NCBI RefSeq assembly: GCF_008087665.1
Contig: NZ_CP042912.1
Coordinates: 3,968,001 to 4,032,000, forward strand
Reading direction: 5' to 3'
Length of the DNA stretch: 64,000 nt
DNA from: Mariniblastus fucicola
Lineage (GTDB): Bacteria; Planctomycetota; Planctomycetia; Pirellulales; Pirellulaceae
Part shown: in pieces, positions 7,866 to 16,395 of the stretch
Layout of the letters: every line of letters begins with the position of its first letter
Position numbering within the stretch: position 1 is the stretch's first letter
Translations under genes and position numbers: made by a program
The notes under the pieces: generated by a model
What the model was told of the DNA's origin: nothing
Database searches by the model: none
The model's input: the letters and a program-made list of their open reading frames with translations, nothing else

Positions 7866-8447
7866 ATGTCGCCAACTTTCACATTTGGGATCCTCACGTG
7901 CTTGCTCGTGGCCGCTGCGTTCTGGCGTTTAACGGCCAGCCAAAGGCACGCTTTCGCTTGCGCCGCGGCGATGCTGGTCCTTTTCGTCGGATGCGACTCA
8001 AAGCAAGCCACCCAAATCAATCTGAACAGCCAATTGAAAGTCGGATCAGCGTTCCCGGACATTTCAGGCACTGACATCGACGGCGAATCCATTTCGATTT
8101 CGGAGTTCAAAGGCAAAGTTGTCTTATTGGATTTTTTCGGCGACTGGTGACCGTCGTGCAAGAGCTTCTATTCGACCGGGCGGTCGCTCGTTGAAAAATA
8201 TCCCGAATCCGATTTCGCGATCGTCGGCATGAATGCTGGTGATCGGCGTGACCACATTCAGCAGGTGTTTTCGTTGCGGAAACTGCCATGGCGAAGCTTT
8301 TACTTCGGTCAGGATTACACGATCCCGGATTCCGTCGGCGTGAATTCATGGCCGGTTTACATCGTGCTGGACCGAGACCAGAACATTCGCTCAATCTCAC
8401 ATCAAGTTGACCATCGGGCTCTCGAAGAACTGCTGTCATCCCGCTAA
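7866..8447 (+). CDS. TlpA/ResA-like thioredoxin, predicted selenoprotein (in-frame TGA at 8148)
   Basis: 193 residues if the TGA at 8148-8150 is read as selenocysteine (residue 95). Thiol-disulfide oxidoreductase of the TlpA type, exported: a hydrophobic N-terminus leads to a possible lipobox LFVGC at residues 39-43. The fold is intact on both sides of the TGA: VGSAFPDISGTDIDGESISI, then FKGKVVLLDFFGDW, the TGA, and PSCKSFYSTGRSLVEKYPES, then the cis-proline loop VNSWPVYIVLDRDQN near the end. Thioredoxins of this type carry GxWCxxC here, so the TGA falls exactly on the first active-site cysteine, giving W-U-P-S-C. A hairpin starts at the TGA (see 8146-8188), and selA is in the same window. 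The alternative, a nonsense mutation, is less likely given full conservation downstream. Start at 7866 has no strong ribosome site. Confidence 0.85.
8146..8188 (+). promoter_or_regulatory. Candidate bacterial SECIS hairpin overlapping the TGA codon
   Basis: Bases 8146-8155 (GGTGACCGTC) pair with 8179-8188 (GGCGGTCGCT) as ten consecutive pairs including three G-U pairs; the TGA itself sits inside the lower stem. The 23-base interior can form a smaller AGA/TCT stem with loop GCT at 8164-8166, putting the apical loop 14 bases after the TGA. Known bacterial SECIS elements also begin at the UGA and place their loop about 15-25 bases downstream for SelB binding. Pairing was done by hand and not folded by program. 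Confidence 0.5.
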
Positions 8448-8495
8448 GCTTGCGGTTTTGCGAACTCAGCCCCAACTCAGCCTGAAGGTTTTTCG

Positions 8496-9215
8496 ATGTC
8501 TAATATTCGTGTCGTTGTCATCGGCGGTGGTTCCGGAATGGGTCGATCGACAGCAAGACTGCTCGCCGCGAAAGATGGCTTCGACGTTGCAATCGGTGGA
8601 CGGACTCTCGAAAAACTGGCGGAAGCCGCTGAAGGAACTTCGATCCGAACTCACGCGATCGACGTCGCGGATCGAGCCAGCGTCAACGAATATTTTCAGT
8701 GGGCCGAGTCCGAGCTTGGCGGTCCGATCGACGTGATGGTCAACGCTGCCGGGATCAACATTCCCGACCGCAGCATGCAACAGATGTCTCCCGAGCAATG
8801 GGATCAGATGATCGCAGTGAATTTGACAGGAGCCTACAATTGCATGCACGCTGTGTTGTCCGACATGCGTTCGCGGAAAGATGGCCTGATCATCAACATT
8901 TCGTCGGTCGCCGGGAAACGTGCGATCGCACTTGCCGGAGTCGCTTACTCGGCCTCGAAGTTTGGCATGACTGCGCTGGGAACATGTGTTTCAAACGAAG
9001 CCGCCGACGACGGAGTCCGAGTCACAAACGTCTATCCCGGCGAAGTCGATACTCCGCTGTTGAAACAACGGCCGACGCCTGTCACCGAAGAACATCGCGG
9101 TCGGATGTTGCAAGCCGATCATGTTGGCGAGTTGGTCGTTTCGCTGATTGAGCTGCCGCGAGAGGTCCACGTTCCGGAAGTTGTTGTGAAGCCGCTTACG
9201 CAAGAGTGGTGTTAG
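8496..9215 (+). CDS. Short-chain dehydrogenase/reductase (SDR)
   Basis: 239-residue classical SDR, NAD(P)-dependent oxidoreductase, cytoplasmic. Cofactor motif VVIGGGSGMGRSTA at the N-terminus (GGGxGxG), NAAG in VDVMVNAAGI-like context (DVMVNAAGINIP), catalytic Ser in IINISSVAGKRAIA and Tyr/Lys in AYSASKFGM (YxxxK), then VYPGEVDTPL. Complete length. It begins 49 bases after the predicted selenoprotein and may be cotranscribed. Substrate cannot be deduced. Confidence 0.92.
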   Translation: MSNIRVVVIGGGSGMGRSTARLLAAKDGFDVAIGGRTLEKLAEAAEGTSIRTHAIDVADRASVNEYFQWAESELGGPIDVMVNAAGINIPDRSMQQMSPEQWDQMIAVNLTGAYNCMHAVLSDMRSRKDGLIINISSVAGKRAIALAGVAYSASKFGMTALGTCVSNEAADDGVRVTNVYPGEVDTPLLKQRPTPVTEEHRGRMLQADHVGELVVSLIELPREVHVPEVVVKPLTQEWC

Positions 9216-9494
9216 GCGCCGACTCAGCCCGCAGTTGCGATTTATTGTTCGCGGAATGCGAGGCGTAATCTGTTGAGTGCATTGCCTCGCGACTTCGGCG
9301 ACTTTCTCGAACCAGCACTGCTTCAGCCACAAACCGGGCTTAACGGCAGCGATCTCCACGCCATGCAGTGCTGCTTCGCAAAACTTGCAACGTGTCTTGA
9401 AAAACCACCGGTGGCGACAAAAATGCTTGCTCCACATGGAGGATGTTTGCTCCAACCACCATCATCCAACCACATCTTTAAAAGGAATCATTAA

Positions 9495-10799
9495 GTGGCA
9501 AATACTCTTTCACCTCCGGCTCGTCCTGACCACGCTTTCAAGCGTGTGGCCATTCTTTTCGCCGGCGGACCTGCTCCGGCGGCCAACGCCGTCATCTCCG
9601 CTGCAGCTCACTCGTTTTTGCGAGCTGGAGTTGAAGTCGTCGGTATCAAGCACGGCTATTCCAGCCTGATCGATTTCGATGGCACGGAACTGGTCGAGGA
9701 CAAGGACTATATCCTGTTGACTCATCGCAAGCTTCGTCGCACGCGAAACTCGCAGGGAATCATGATCGGAACCGCTCGCAGCAACCCTGGCAAAATGATC
9801 GGCCATCCGTCAGATTTGGACGACGCTGAAAAAGTTGCTCCGATGAAACGCGTTTCGGACGCCCTTAAGTCACTCGGTGTCGACGCGTTGATTTCGATCG
9901 GCGGCGACGACACGCTCAAGACCGCCAACAAGTTCAAGCTGTTTCAGGAAAAGTACAATTCGGAAAACATCATTCCGGTTGTTCATCTTCCGAAAACAAT
10001 CGACAACGATTACCACGGCATCGATTTCACGTTTGGCTTTTTCACAGCCGTCGACTTTCTGGCAACAGAGATTCGCACGTTGCTGCATGATGCAGAGGCG
10101 ACTCGCTCTTACTTCCTGACCGAGACGATGGGCCGCAGTGCGGGCTGGTTGTCCTACGGTGCAGCGATCGCGGGCGAAGCCAGTCTGGTCATCAGCGTTG
10201 AAGATGTAATCGCGGGCTATCTGGTGGAAGAAGAATTCACCGATGCCAACGGCGAAAAGAAAACGCGAAAGTGCATGGACATGGATCGGGTTTGCGATCG
10301 AATCGTGAAAACGATTTTGGCTCGCGAAAGCGAAGGCAAGGAGTACGGTGTGATCGTGATGGCGGAAGGACTGGCTGAGTACCTGCCGTTCAGCTTCGTC
10401 GAAGGAATCGAGCGCGACGATCACGGACACATCAACATTTCGCAAGTCAGCCTGTTTTCGATCATGTCGAAGGCCGTTCAAGCGAAATATGCTTCAAAAA
10501 CCAACGGTCGCACGCGTTTGATCAAGGGATTGCAATTGGGTTACGAAGCCCGTTGTGCACAGCCGCACGCGTTTGATGCGATGCTCGGCAGCCAACTTGG
10601 CGTGGGTGCTTTCCGTGCCTTGGCGGAAAAGAAGCTCAACGGCGTGATGGTCAGCGTTTCTGGCCAGCTTGACTTGATGTACGTTCCGTTTGAAAAACTG
10701 GTTGACCCAGAAACGCTCGTCACCGTCGTTCGCTACATTGATGCCGACAGCGATTTCCATCGTCTGGCGCGCTTCCTTGAAACGCATGTAAACGACTAG
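9495..10799 (+). CDS. 6-phosphofructokinase, PPi-dependent type
   Basis: 434-residue phosphofructokinase-family enzyme phosphorylating fructose 6-phosphate to the 1,6-bisphosphate in glycolysis. The phosphoryl-donor loop reads ISIGGDDTLKTA and the catalytic loop HLPKTIDNDYHG. GGDD with PKTIDND, instead of GGDG with PGTIDND, is the established signature for pyrophosphate rather than ATP as donor, and makes the reaction reversible. Fructose-6-phosphate site TETMGRSAGWLSYGAA and VIVMAEGLAEYL are also present. ATG follows AAGGAATCATTAAG-type purine-rich sequence about 8 bases upstream. Stand-alone; donor specificity is by motif, not tested. Confidence 0.92.
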   Translation: MANTLSPPARPDHAFKRVAILFAGGPAPAANAVISAAAHSFLRAGVEVVGIKHGYSSLIDFDGTELVEDKDYILLTHRKLRRTRNSQGIMIGTARSNPGKMIGHPSDLDDAEKVAPMKRVSDALKSLGVDALISIGGDDTLKTANKFKLFQEKYNSENIIPVVHLPKTIDNDYHGIDFTFGFFTAVDFLATEIRTLLHDAEATRSYFLTETMGRSAGWLSYGAAIAGEASLVISVEDVIAGYLVEEEFTDANGEKKTRKCMDMDRVCDRIVKTILARESEGKEYGVIVMAEGLAEYLPFSFVEGIERDDHGHINISQVSLFSIMSKAVQAKYASKTNGRTRLIKGLQLGYEARCAQPHAFDAMLGSQLGVGAFRALAEKKLNGVMVSVSGQLDLMYVPFEKLVDPETLVTVVRYIDADSDFHRLARFLETHVND

Positions 10800-11055
10800 G
10801 GCGACGGGTTCGCGTTTCCGTCTGGGCCGTCGAACCGGTTTCAGACAACGATGCACAAGCCACAAAGCGATGGTCGCGCTGATCATCGCTGGCTTGCAGT
10901 CGCAATGTGATCGATTCTCGCTGCCAACAACGGACCGCGAGGCAGCGACGATCATACTTCCGTGTTAGCATGGCGATCGGATTGAGGGCGTCGAAGTTCG
11001 GCGTCTTTCTTCTGAGTGTCCTTTTCACGAATCAACTCTGCTCGGAGAGACTGCG

Positions 11056-12402
11056 ATGCGACTTCCCAAACTGGAATTGGGTTTCTTTGGCGACATGCCT
11101 GGCCGCAAGTTCGGTATCCTGTTCGTCGTTTTTGCCATGCTATTGTCAGGGCTGACGGAACCGCGGTGCGTTGCCCAGATTTCATCCGACCAGACCAGGA
11201 CGGGTCTTGCCAATCGCGAGGCACGTTGGTGGAAAGGCAATCTGCACACGCATTCTTTGTGGAGCGACGGCGACGATTTTCCGGACATGATCGCCAGTTG
11301 GTATGCCGAGCGGGACTACAACTTTCTGGCTCTCTCCGACCACAACATCCTCAGCCGCGGCGTTCGCTGGATGAAGTTGGCTGACATCAAGGAACGTGCT
11401 GAACCCGATGTTCTTGAAAAATACATCGACAAGTTTGGAGAAGACTGGGTCGAAGTTCGAGGCGATTCGGAAGCGACTCGCGAAGTCCGGCTCAAGCCTC
11501 TGGACGAGTTCGCTCCGCTGCTTGAAAAAGCCGGCAAGTTCATCCTGATTCCGGGAGAAGAAATCAGCGATCGCGCCGCCGGAAAACCGGTTCACATGAA
11601 CGCGACCAATGTTGCGGAACTGATCGATCCAGTCGGCGGTTCTACGGTCAGAGAGGCGATGCAGAACAACTTGCGGCTGGTTCTGGAGCAGGAAAAGCGA
11701 CTGGGACGACAGATTCTTCCGCATCTGAATCATCCCAACTTTGGGTACGCAGTCACCGCCGAAGATTTGGCGTCTGTGGTCCAGGAACGTTTTTTTGAGG
11801 TCTACAACGGGCATCCTTCGGTGGGTCACCTCGGAAATGACAAGAACATTTCGATCGAGCGAATGTGGGACGTGGCCAACGCAATTCGAATGGCTCAACT
11901 GGGCGCGGCTCCTCTGTACGGCGTCGCGACCGATGACAGCCACGAATATCACGGCCGGCCTGGCTCCCGTCCCGGTCGAGGCTGGGTGATGGTCCGCTCG
12001 AAGTTCCTGAGCCCTGACCATTTGATTATGGCAATGAAGCGAGGTGACTTTTACGCTTCGTCGGGCGTTGTCCTGAACGACGTCCAGTTCGACAAAGCGA
12101 CACAGACGCTAAGCCTGCAAGTCGAAGACGATTCGGACGCGGAATTCAAAATCGATTTCGTCGCGACTCTGAAACCGTCCAAGGATGGAGAGTTGCCGCC
12201 GAATGAGTCGATTGGCAAAATCGTGTCCAGCGTCGAGGGCAAGGTTGCCAGTTACAAATTTACCGGGAACGAACTGTATGTTCGAGCCGTCGTGACCAGC
12301 AGTCTTCCGGCTGACGATCCTTCCTTCAAAAATCAGATGCAGCAAGCGTGGACTCAGCCTGTGGTGGCTGTCGACAAGGCCGCAACAGATTCCAACAATT
12401 GA
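11056..12402 (+). CDS. Secreted PHP-domain metal-dependent hydrolase-like protein
   Basis: 448 residues. After a membrane signal (FGILFVVFAMLLSGLTEP, mature part beginning near AQISS) comes a PHP-type metal site: KGNLHTHSLWSDGDDFPD, FLALSDHNIL, IPGEEISD, ILPHLNHPNFG and GVATDDSHEYHG, covering the His, Asp and Glu ligands of the polymerase-and-histidinol-phosphatase fold. A beta-rich C-terminal domain (VEDDSDAEFKIDFV) follows from about residue 350. PHP proteins are phosphoesterases; export to the periplasm suggests scavenging, substrate unknown. GGAGA lies about 8 bases before the ATG, which supports this start over the internal ATG at 11095. Confidence 0.85.
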   Translation: MRLPKLELGFFGDMPGRKFGILFVVFAMLLSGLTEPRCVAQISSDQTRTGLANREARWWKGNLHTHSLWSDGDDFPDMIASWYAERDYNFLALSDHNILSRGVRWMKLADIKERAEPDVLEKYIDKFGEDWVEVRGDSEATREVRLKPLDEFAPLLEKAGKFILIPGEEISDRAAGKPVHMNATNVAELIDPVGGSTVREAMQNNLRLVLEQEKRLGRQILPHLNHPNFGYAVTAEDLASVVQERFFEVYNGHPSVGHLGNDKNISIERMWDVANAIRMAQLGAAPLYGVATDDSHEYHGRPGSRPGRGWVMVRSKFLSPDHLIMAMKRGDFYASSGVVLNDVQFDKATQTLSLQVEDDSDAEFKIDFVATLKPSKDGELPPNESIGKIVSSVEGKVASYKFTGNELYVRAVVTSSLPADDPSFKNQMQQAWTQPVVAVDKAATDSNN

Positions 12403-12442
12403 TTTTTTGCCAAGCTCTCCCTGCTGATTTTGCAAGCTGACC

Positions 12443-13468
12443 ATGATCGACCTGAGAAGCGACACTCTGACGAAACCCTGCGCCGACATGCGACAGGCGA
12501 TGGCTAACGCTGAAGTCAACGACGACGTAATTGACGTTGATCCAACTGTCGCGGCGCTTGAAGAACGCATTGCTGACATTTTGGGAATGGAAACCGCAGT
12601 CTTCATGCCGTCGGGCACGATGACGAATCAGGCGGCGCTACGGGTTCACTGTCGGCCTGGCGATGAGTTCATCTGCGAATCCGGTTGCCACATCTACAAC
12701 TATGAGCAGGGCGCGTTTGCCCAGCTTTCTGGTCTGGTGGCGAAAACCGTGACTGCTCCCGGGCGAAATTTGAGACTGGAGCACGTGCGTAACCTGATCA
12801 ATCCGGACAACGAGCACGCGGTTTACACTCGACTGCTTTGCCTGGAGAACACGCACAACAAGGGCGGCGGTATCATCCTGCCGCTGGAAGACGTGCAGTC
12901 CGTTTGCGGTTGGGCACGCGAAAACGGGTTGGCAACGCACCTCGACGGAGCTCGCTTTTTTAACTGTGTTGTGGCTTCCGGCATCGAAGCAAAAACATGG
13001 GCTGAGAATTTCGACACGGTTAGCATTTGCTTCTCCAAAGGACTCGGCGCACCCGTCGGATCCTGTCTTGCTGGTGACTCATCGATGCGAAAGTCAATGA
13101 TTCGGCATCGAAAAGTGCTCGGCGGCGGCATGCGTCAGTCCGGCATCATCGCCGCCGGGGCACTCTACGCACTCGACAACAATATTGACCGACTTGCGGA
13201 CGATCACCGCAACGCGAAACGTTTTGCCGAGGTTGTTTCGCAGCACCCGAAACTGTCGATTGATATCGATTCGGTTCACACAAACATTGCGATCTTCCAC
13301 GTTGATCCATCGATCGGCACGGCTGCTGAAATGGTCGAGCGTTGCGGCGCGGCGGGTGTTGGCATGTATCCGTTTAGCCACGACACCGTCCGGGCGGTGA
13401 CGCATATGCATATTGACGAAGCTGATGCTGTGAAGGCAGCCGAGCGAATCTGCGAAGTGGCAGGCTGA
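12443..13468 (+). CDS. ltaE: Low-specificity L-threonine aldolase
   Basis: 341-residue PLP enzyme cleaving L-threonine (and allo-threonine) to glycine and acetaldehyde. Starts MIDLRSDTLTKPCADMRQAM, the hallmark N-terminus. Other family motifs are NDDVIDVDPTVAALEER, FMPSGTMTNQAALRVH, LENTHNKGGG, THLDGARFFN and SICFSKGLGAPVGS, whose lysine should bind PLP. Full length. It begins 40 bases after the PHP gene and is followed after 28 bases by the frameshifted membrane protein, so all three may share a transcript. Confidence 0.94.
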   Translation: MIDLRSDTLTKPCADMRQAMANAEVNDDVIDVDPTVAALEERIADILGMETAVFMPSGTMTNQAALRVHCRPGDEFICESGCHIYNYEQGAFAQLSGLVAKTVTAPGRNLRLEHVRNLINPDNEHAVYTRLLCLENTHNKGGGIILPLEDVQSVCGWARENGLATHLDGARFFNCVVASGIEAKTWAENFDTVSICFSKGLGAPVGSCLAGDSSMRKSMIRHRKVLGGGMRQSGIIAAGALYALDNNIDRLADDHRNAKRFAEVVSQHPKLSIDIDSVHTNIAIFHVDPSIGTAAEMVERCGAAGVGMYPFSHDTVRAVTHMHIDEADAVKAAERICEVAG

Positions 13469-13496
13469 CGTCTTTTGAGATTTGTTGAGGTTCCGC

Positions 13497-13857
13497 ATGT
13501 CGACGAAAGCACGCAAAATCCAGCTTTCATTGAGAGCCATGTTGCTTGTGGTCACGCTTGCCATCATCGCGCTCGCCGTTTTTTTGGCCCAAGGCGAAAT
13601 GGATCGCCATCAAACATGACGACGGCGCCTACGTCGGTGGGGTTCCCGCCCCGGGCGATCATGTCGAAGTCTTTGCGACGACAGACACGGGAGAAATCAA
13701 GTCTCTCGCCAGGGACCTGGTTGTCCTGGAACATCCGGACTGGAAGTTTACCGACGGGATAGCAATGAGACTGAAGTTACAAATCAACTGGCGTCAACAA
13801 TGGTCGATCAGCGGATACAAACACTATCGCATCGCGATCAGTTCAGACTCGCACTAA
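13497..13857 (+). pseudogene. Small membrane-anchored protein, frameshifted at a T7 run
   Basis: A well-placed ATG at 13497 with GAGG six bases upstream opens MSTKARKIQLSLRAMLLVVT followed by a membrane helix (LAIIALAVF), but this frame stops at 13617-13619 after 40 residues. The +1 frame carries a plausible soluble domain: WPKAKWIAIKHDDGAYVGG, VPAPGDHVEVFATTDTGEIK and VVLEHPDWKF, ending at 13857. Joining the frames at T7 (13579-13585) by skipping one T gives a coherent 119-residue protein with one N-terminal helix. So either a one-base insertion has broken the gene, a sequencing error, or slippage restores the frame. The PGDHVEV segment weakly recalls CpaB-type pilus proteins, not enough to name it. 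It overlaps the end of tsaE by 20 bases, tail to tail. Confidence 0.6.
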
Positions 13858-14338
13858 GAGCCGCCACGAGGCTCTGCCCCAGTTCGGATCTCGCCTGCGC
13901 TTCAAACACGCGCGTTTGCTCGCCGGTCGGCGCCATTTGGATCCACACATCGATATCAGGGAGCTGAGCTTCGATGCGGTCCGCCCATTCAATGATTAAT
14001 ACTTCTCCGTCGTCGACGCGTTCAAACAGATCCAACTCGTCGACCTCCTCAGCATGCGCAATGCGATAGGCATCCATGTGCAGCAGTTTCAAACGCCCGA
14101 CATATGGCACGCACAACGTATAGGTCGGGCTGACGACAGGCTGATCAATCTTTAGTCCGCGAGCAATGGCTTGCGTTAAACGCGTCTTGCCACTGCCGAG
14201 CGTTCCGCAGAGTCCAATGACCATGCCTGGCTGCAACTGTTCTCCAATCGCAAGCCCGAGAGCTTCGGTTTCCGATTCAGAATCGAGATTAATAGAAAGC
14301 GACGCTGTGATCTTCAAGTCTCCATATTTCAAAACCAA
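13838..14338 (-). CDS. tsaE: tRNA threonylcarbamoyladenosine biosynthesis ATPase TsaE
   Basis: 166-residue P-loop ATPase needed, with TsaB and TsaD, to make t6A at position 37 of ANN-decoding tRNAs. Walker A is LCGTLGSGKTRLTQAIA near residue 45, the family motif VVSPTYTLCVPY follows, then LLHMDAYRIAHAEE and the C-terminal LIIEWADRIEAQLP. These are the standard TsaE landmarks in order and spacing. Length matches the family. It lies downstream of the phosphoglucomutase on the same strand (59 bases) and converges on the frameshifted gene. Confidence 0.93.
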   Translation of the reverse strand: MVLKYGDLKITASLSINLDSESETEALGLAIGEQLQPGMVIGLCGTLGSGKTRLTQAIARGLKIDQPVVSPTYTLCVPYVGRLKLLHMDAYRIAHAEEVDELDLFERVDDGEVLIIEWADRIEAQLPDIDVWIQMAPTGEQTRVFEAQARSELGQSLVAALSASLN

Positions 14339-14397
14339 AACTGCCTTGCTGAATTCGTGTGAAATTCAGCAACAGCCATTCATTGGACCGAATCGGA

Positions 14398-16218
14398 TTA
14401 GACAGAATCGGCAAACGCTTCCATGTCCGCCGCGAACGCATCCAGGCGGGCTTCCATTTCGCCGCGACATTTTTCGACGTCAGACGACTCCTCGGGAGCG
14501 ACCGTTGTGAACATGTAGAACTTGATTTTAGGCTCCGTTCCGGAAGGTCGAGCCGCGACGTAGTTGCCTTCGATTTCGGTTTCAAAAAAGATCAAATCTC
14601 CGACCGGCCCTTCAAATGACTCCTCGGATCCGTCAGCGAACTTACGTTTCAGTGATCCATAGTCGGCGACAGACTTGATCGCCAACCCGCCCATCGTCTT
14701 CGGCGGAGCACTGCGGAATGTGGCCATCAGTTCTTTCATCTTCTTCATGCCATCCGAGCCCTCCATGCGAACGTTGATCAAACGCTCGGCGTGGTAACCG
14801 TATTTTTTATAGAGCGACTCCAAATGCTCGTGCAACGAAATGCCTTTCGCCTTCACCATCGCCGCCAGTTCACACATCAGCAAACAGGCGATCGCACCGT
14901 CTTTGTCGCGACAGTACTGGCCAACCAGAAATCCGTGTGACTCTTCGGTACCGTAAAGGAAATTATCAGGTCCTTCGACATCCATCACGTTGCAGATCCA
15001 TTTGAATCCGACCAGGTTTTCATCGTTACACTTGATGCCGTAGGCTTCGCAAACGCGGCGAAGCATTCGGGTCGTGACCAGCGTTGAAACAATGTACTTC
15101 TCAGGCGTCAGATTTCCGGCGGCCTGATGTTGCGAAACTACAAAGTCACCCAGCAAGGCGCACAACTGGTTGCCATTGAACGTTTTCCATTCACCAGCCG
15201 GATCCATGGATACCGGTGCCGCAGCGCCCATGCGATCGCAGTCAGGATCGGTCGCCAGAATCAGATCTGCACCGCTCTTTTTTGCTTCCTCGATGATCGA
15301 TTCGAACACAACGGCTCGCTCCGGATTGGAAACGTGACCGGGAACGTTCGGGAAATCACCGCTCGGCTCGCGGTGCGGACCGTAAATCTCAAGGTCGGTA
15401 AAGCCTTCAGTTTCCAGCAGAGACTTGACGTTAAACTCACCCACACCGTGCAACGGCGAGTAGATGACTTTCAGATCACGCGGGCCAGCAAAAGAAACGT
15501 TCAGATGTTCCTTCATCAACGCCGCATCAGTCTCTTCCATCACCATGTGAATCTTGCCGTCGGCTACCGCTTGGTCGAAATCGGCTTTCGGAATCTCATC
15601 GACATCTGCAACTTTCGCGATCACGGCTTTGTCATGCGGCGGAATCAACTGAGCCCCGTTGGACCAGTAAACCTTGACCGCATTGTCGCTTGGCGGGTTG
15701 TGGCTGGCGGTGACCATGATGCCACAGTCGCATTCCTTGTGGCGAATCAGATACGAAAGTTCCGGCGTGCTGCGGAAGTCATCGATGAAGAAAACCTCAA
15801 AGCCATTGGCGACCATAATGCTTGCGCAGAGTTCGGCAAACTCCCGCGATCGATGCCGCGTGTCGTACGCGATCGCGAACTTCCATGGGCTGTCGGGCTT
15901 GATCTCTTTTATATAGTCGGCCAAGCCTTGAGCACTTTCGCCGATAGTTCGCTCGTTGATCGAGTTACTGCCGAAGGGATACATTTTCCCGCGACGACCT
16001 CCGGTACCGAACGGAATCACGGTCCAGAACGCATCGTCCAGCTCTTGCCATTTTTCGTTTTCAACGTGTTCAATAATTTGCGGCACGTACTGCGAATAGC
16101 GGGACTCAGTCAGCCAAGATTGAATATTTCCAACGACCGAATCGGTCATCTTTCCGGCTGCTACAGCATCACGGACTTTTTGGAGGCAATCGTCAACGGA
16201 AATGGAGGGATCTGACAT
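14398..16218 (-). CDS. Phosphoglucomutase/phosphomannomutase family protein
   Basis: 606-residue alpha-D-phosphohexomutase interconverting hexose 1- and 6-phosphates. The phosphoserine loop is GIMVTASHNPPSDNAVKVYW, the Mg loop LILATDPDCDRMGAAAP, the sugar-specificity loop LYGTEESHGFLVGQ and the phosphate-binding loop AARPSGTEPKIKFY. The N-terminal region before IPFGTGGRRGKMYPFGSNSI is longer than in GlmM-type enzymes and fits the PGM2-like branch. ATG at 16218 taken as start since the family N-terminus follows it; the frame is open to 16275. Divergent from a second mutase at 16396 with about 180 bases between. Confidence 0.93.
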   Translation of the reverse strand: MSDPSISVDDCLQKVRDAVAAGKMTDSVVGNIQSWLTESRYSQYVPQIIEHVENEKWQELDDAFWTVIPFGTGGRRGKMYPFGSNSINERTIGESAQGLADYIKEIKPDSPWKFAIAYDTRHRSREFAELCASIMVANGFEVFFIDDFRSTPELSYLIRHKECDCGIMVTASHNPPSDNAVKVYWSNGAQLIPPHDKAVIAKVADVDEIPKADFDQAVADGKIHMVMEETDAALMKEHLNVSFAGPRDLKVIYSPLHGVGEFNVKSLLETEGFTDLEIYGPHREPSGDFPNVPGHVSNPERAVVFESIIEEAKKSGADLILATDPDCDRMGAAAPVSMDPAGEWKTFNGNQLCALLGDFVVSQHQAAGNLTPEKYIVSTLVTTRMLRRVCEAYGIKCNDENLVGFKWICNVMDVEGPDNFLYGTEESHGFLVGQYCRDKDGAIACLLMCELAAMVKAKGISLHEHLESLYKKYGYHAERLINVRMEGSDGMKKMKELMATFRSAPPKTMGGLAIKSVADYGSLKRKFADGSEESFEGPVGDLIFFETEIEGNYVAARPSGTEPKIKFYMFTTVAPEESSDVEKCRGEMEARLDAFAADMEAFADSV

Positions 16219-16395
16219 GAATTTACGTTTACCAGAGACAGTATTAAAAGGCAGTAAGTTTACTAAACGGGGCACCGGATCAGCGAATACATCACGTTTG
16301 CGCTGTCCAGTTTGTGTCGCTTGATTCTAGCCAGATAACGCTTTGGCGGGTACAACCTTGGCAAATTTTTAACATCCTCCCTATCTTCCAAAACC

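Noticed and set aside
8107-8475. Minus-strand open frame across the selenoprotein
   Set aside because: Arginine- and serine-rich translation without recognisable motifs, antisense to a clearly conserved thioredoxin. Treated as a shadow.
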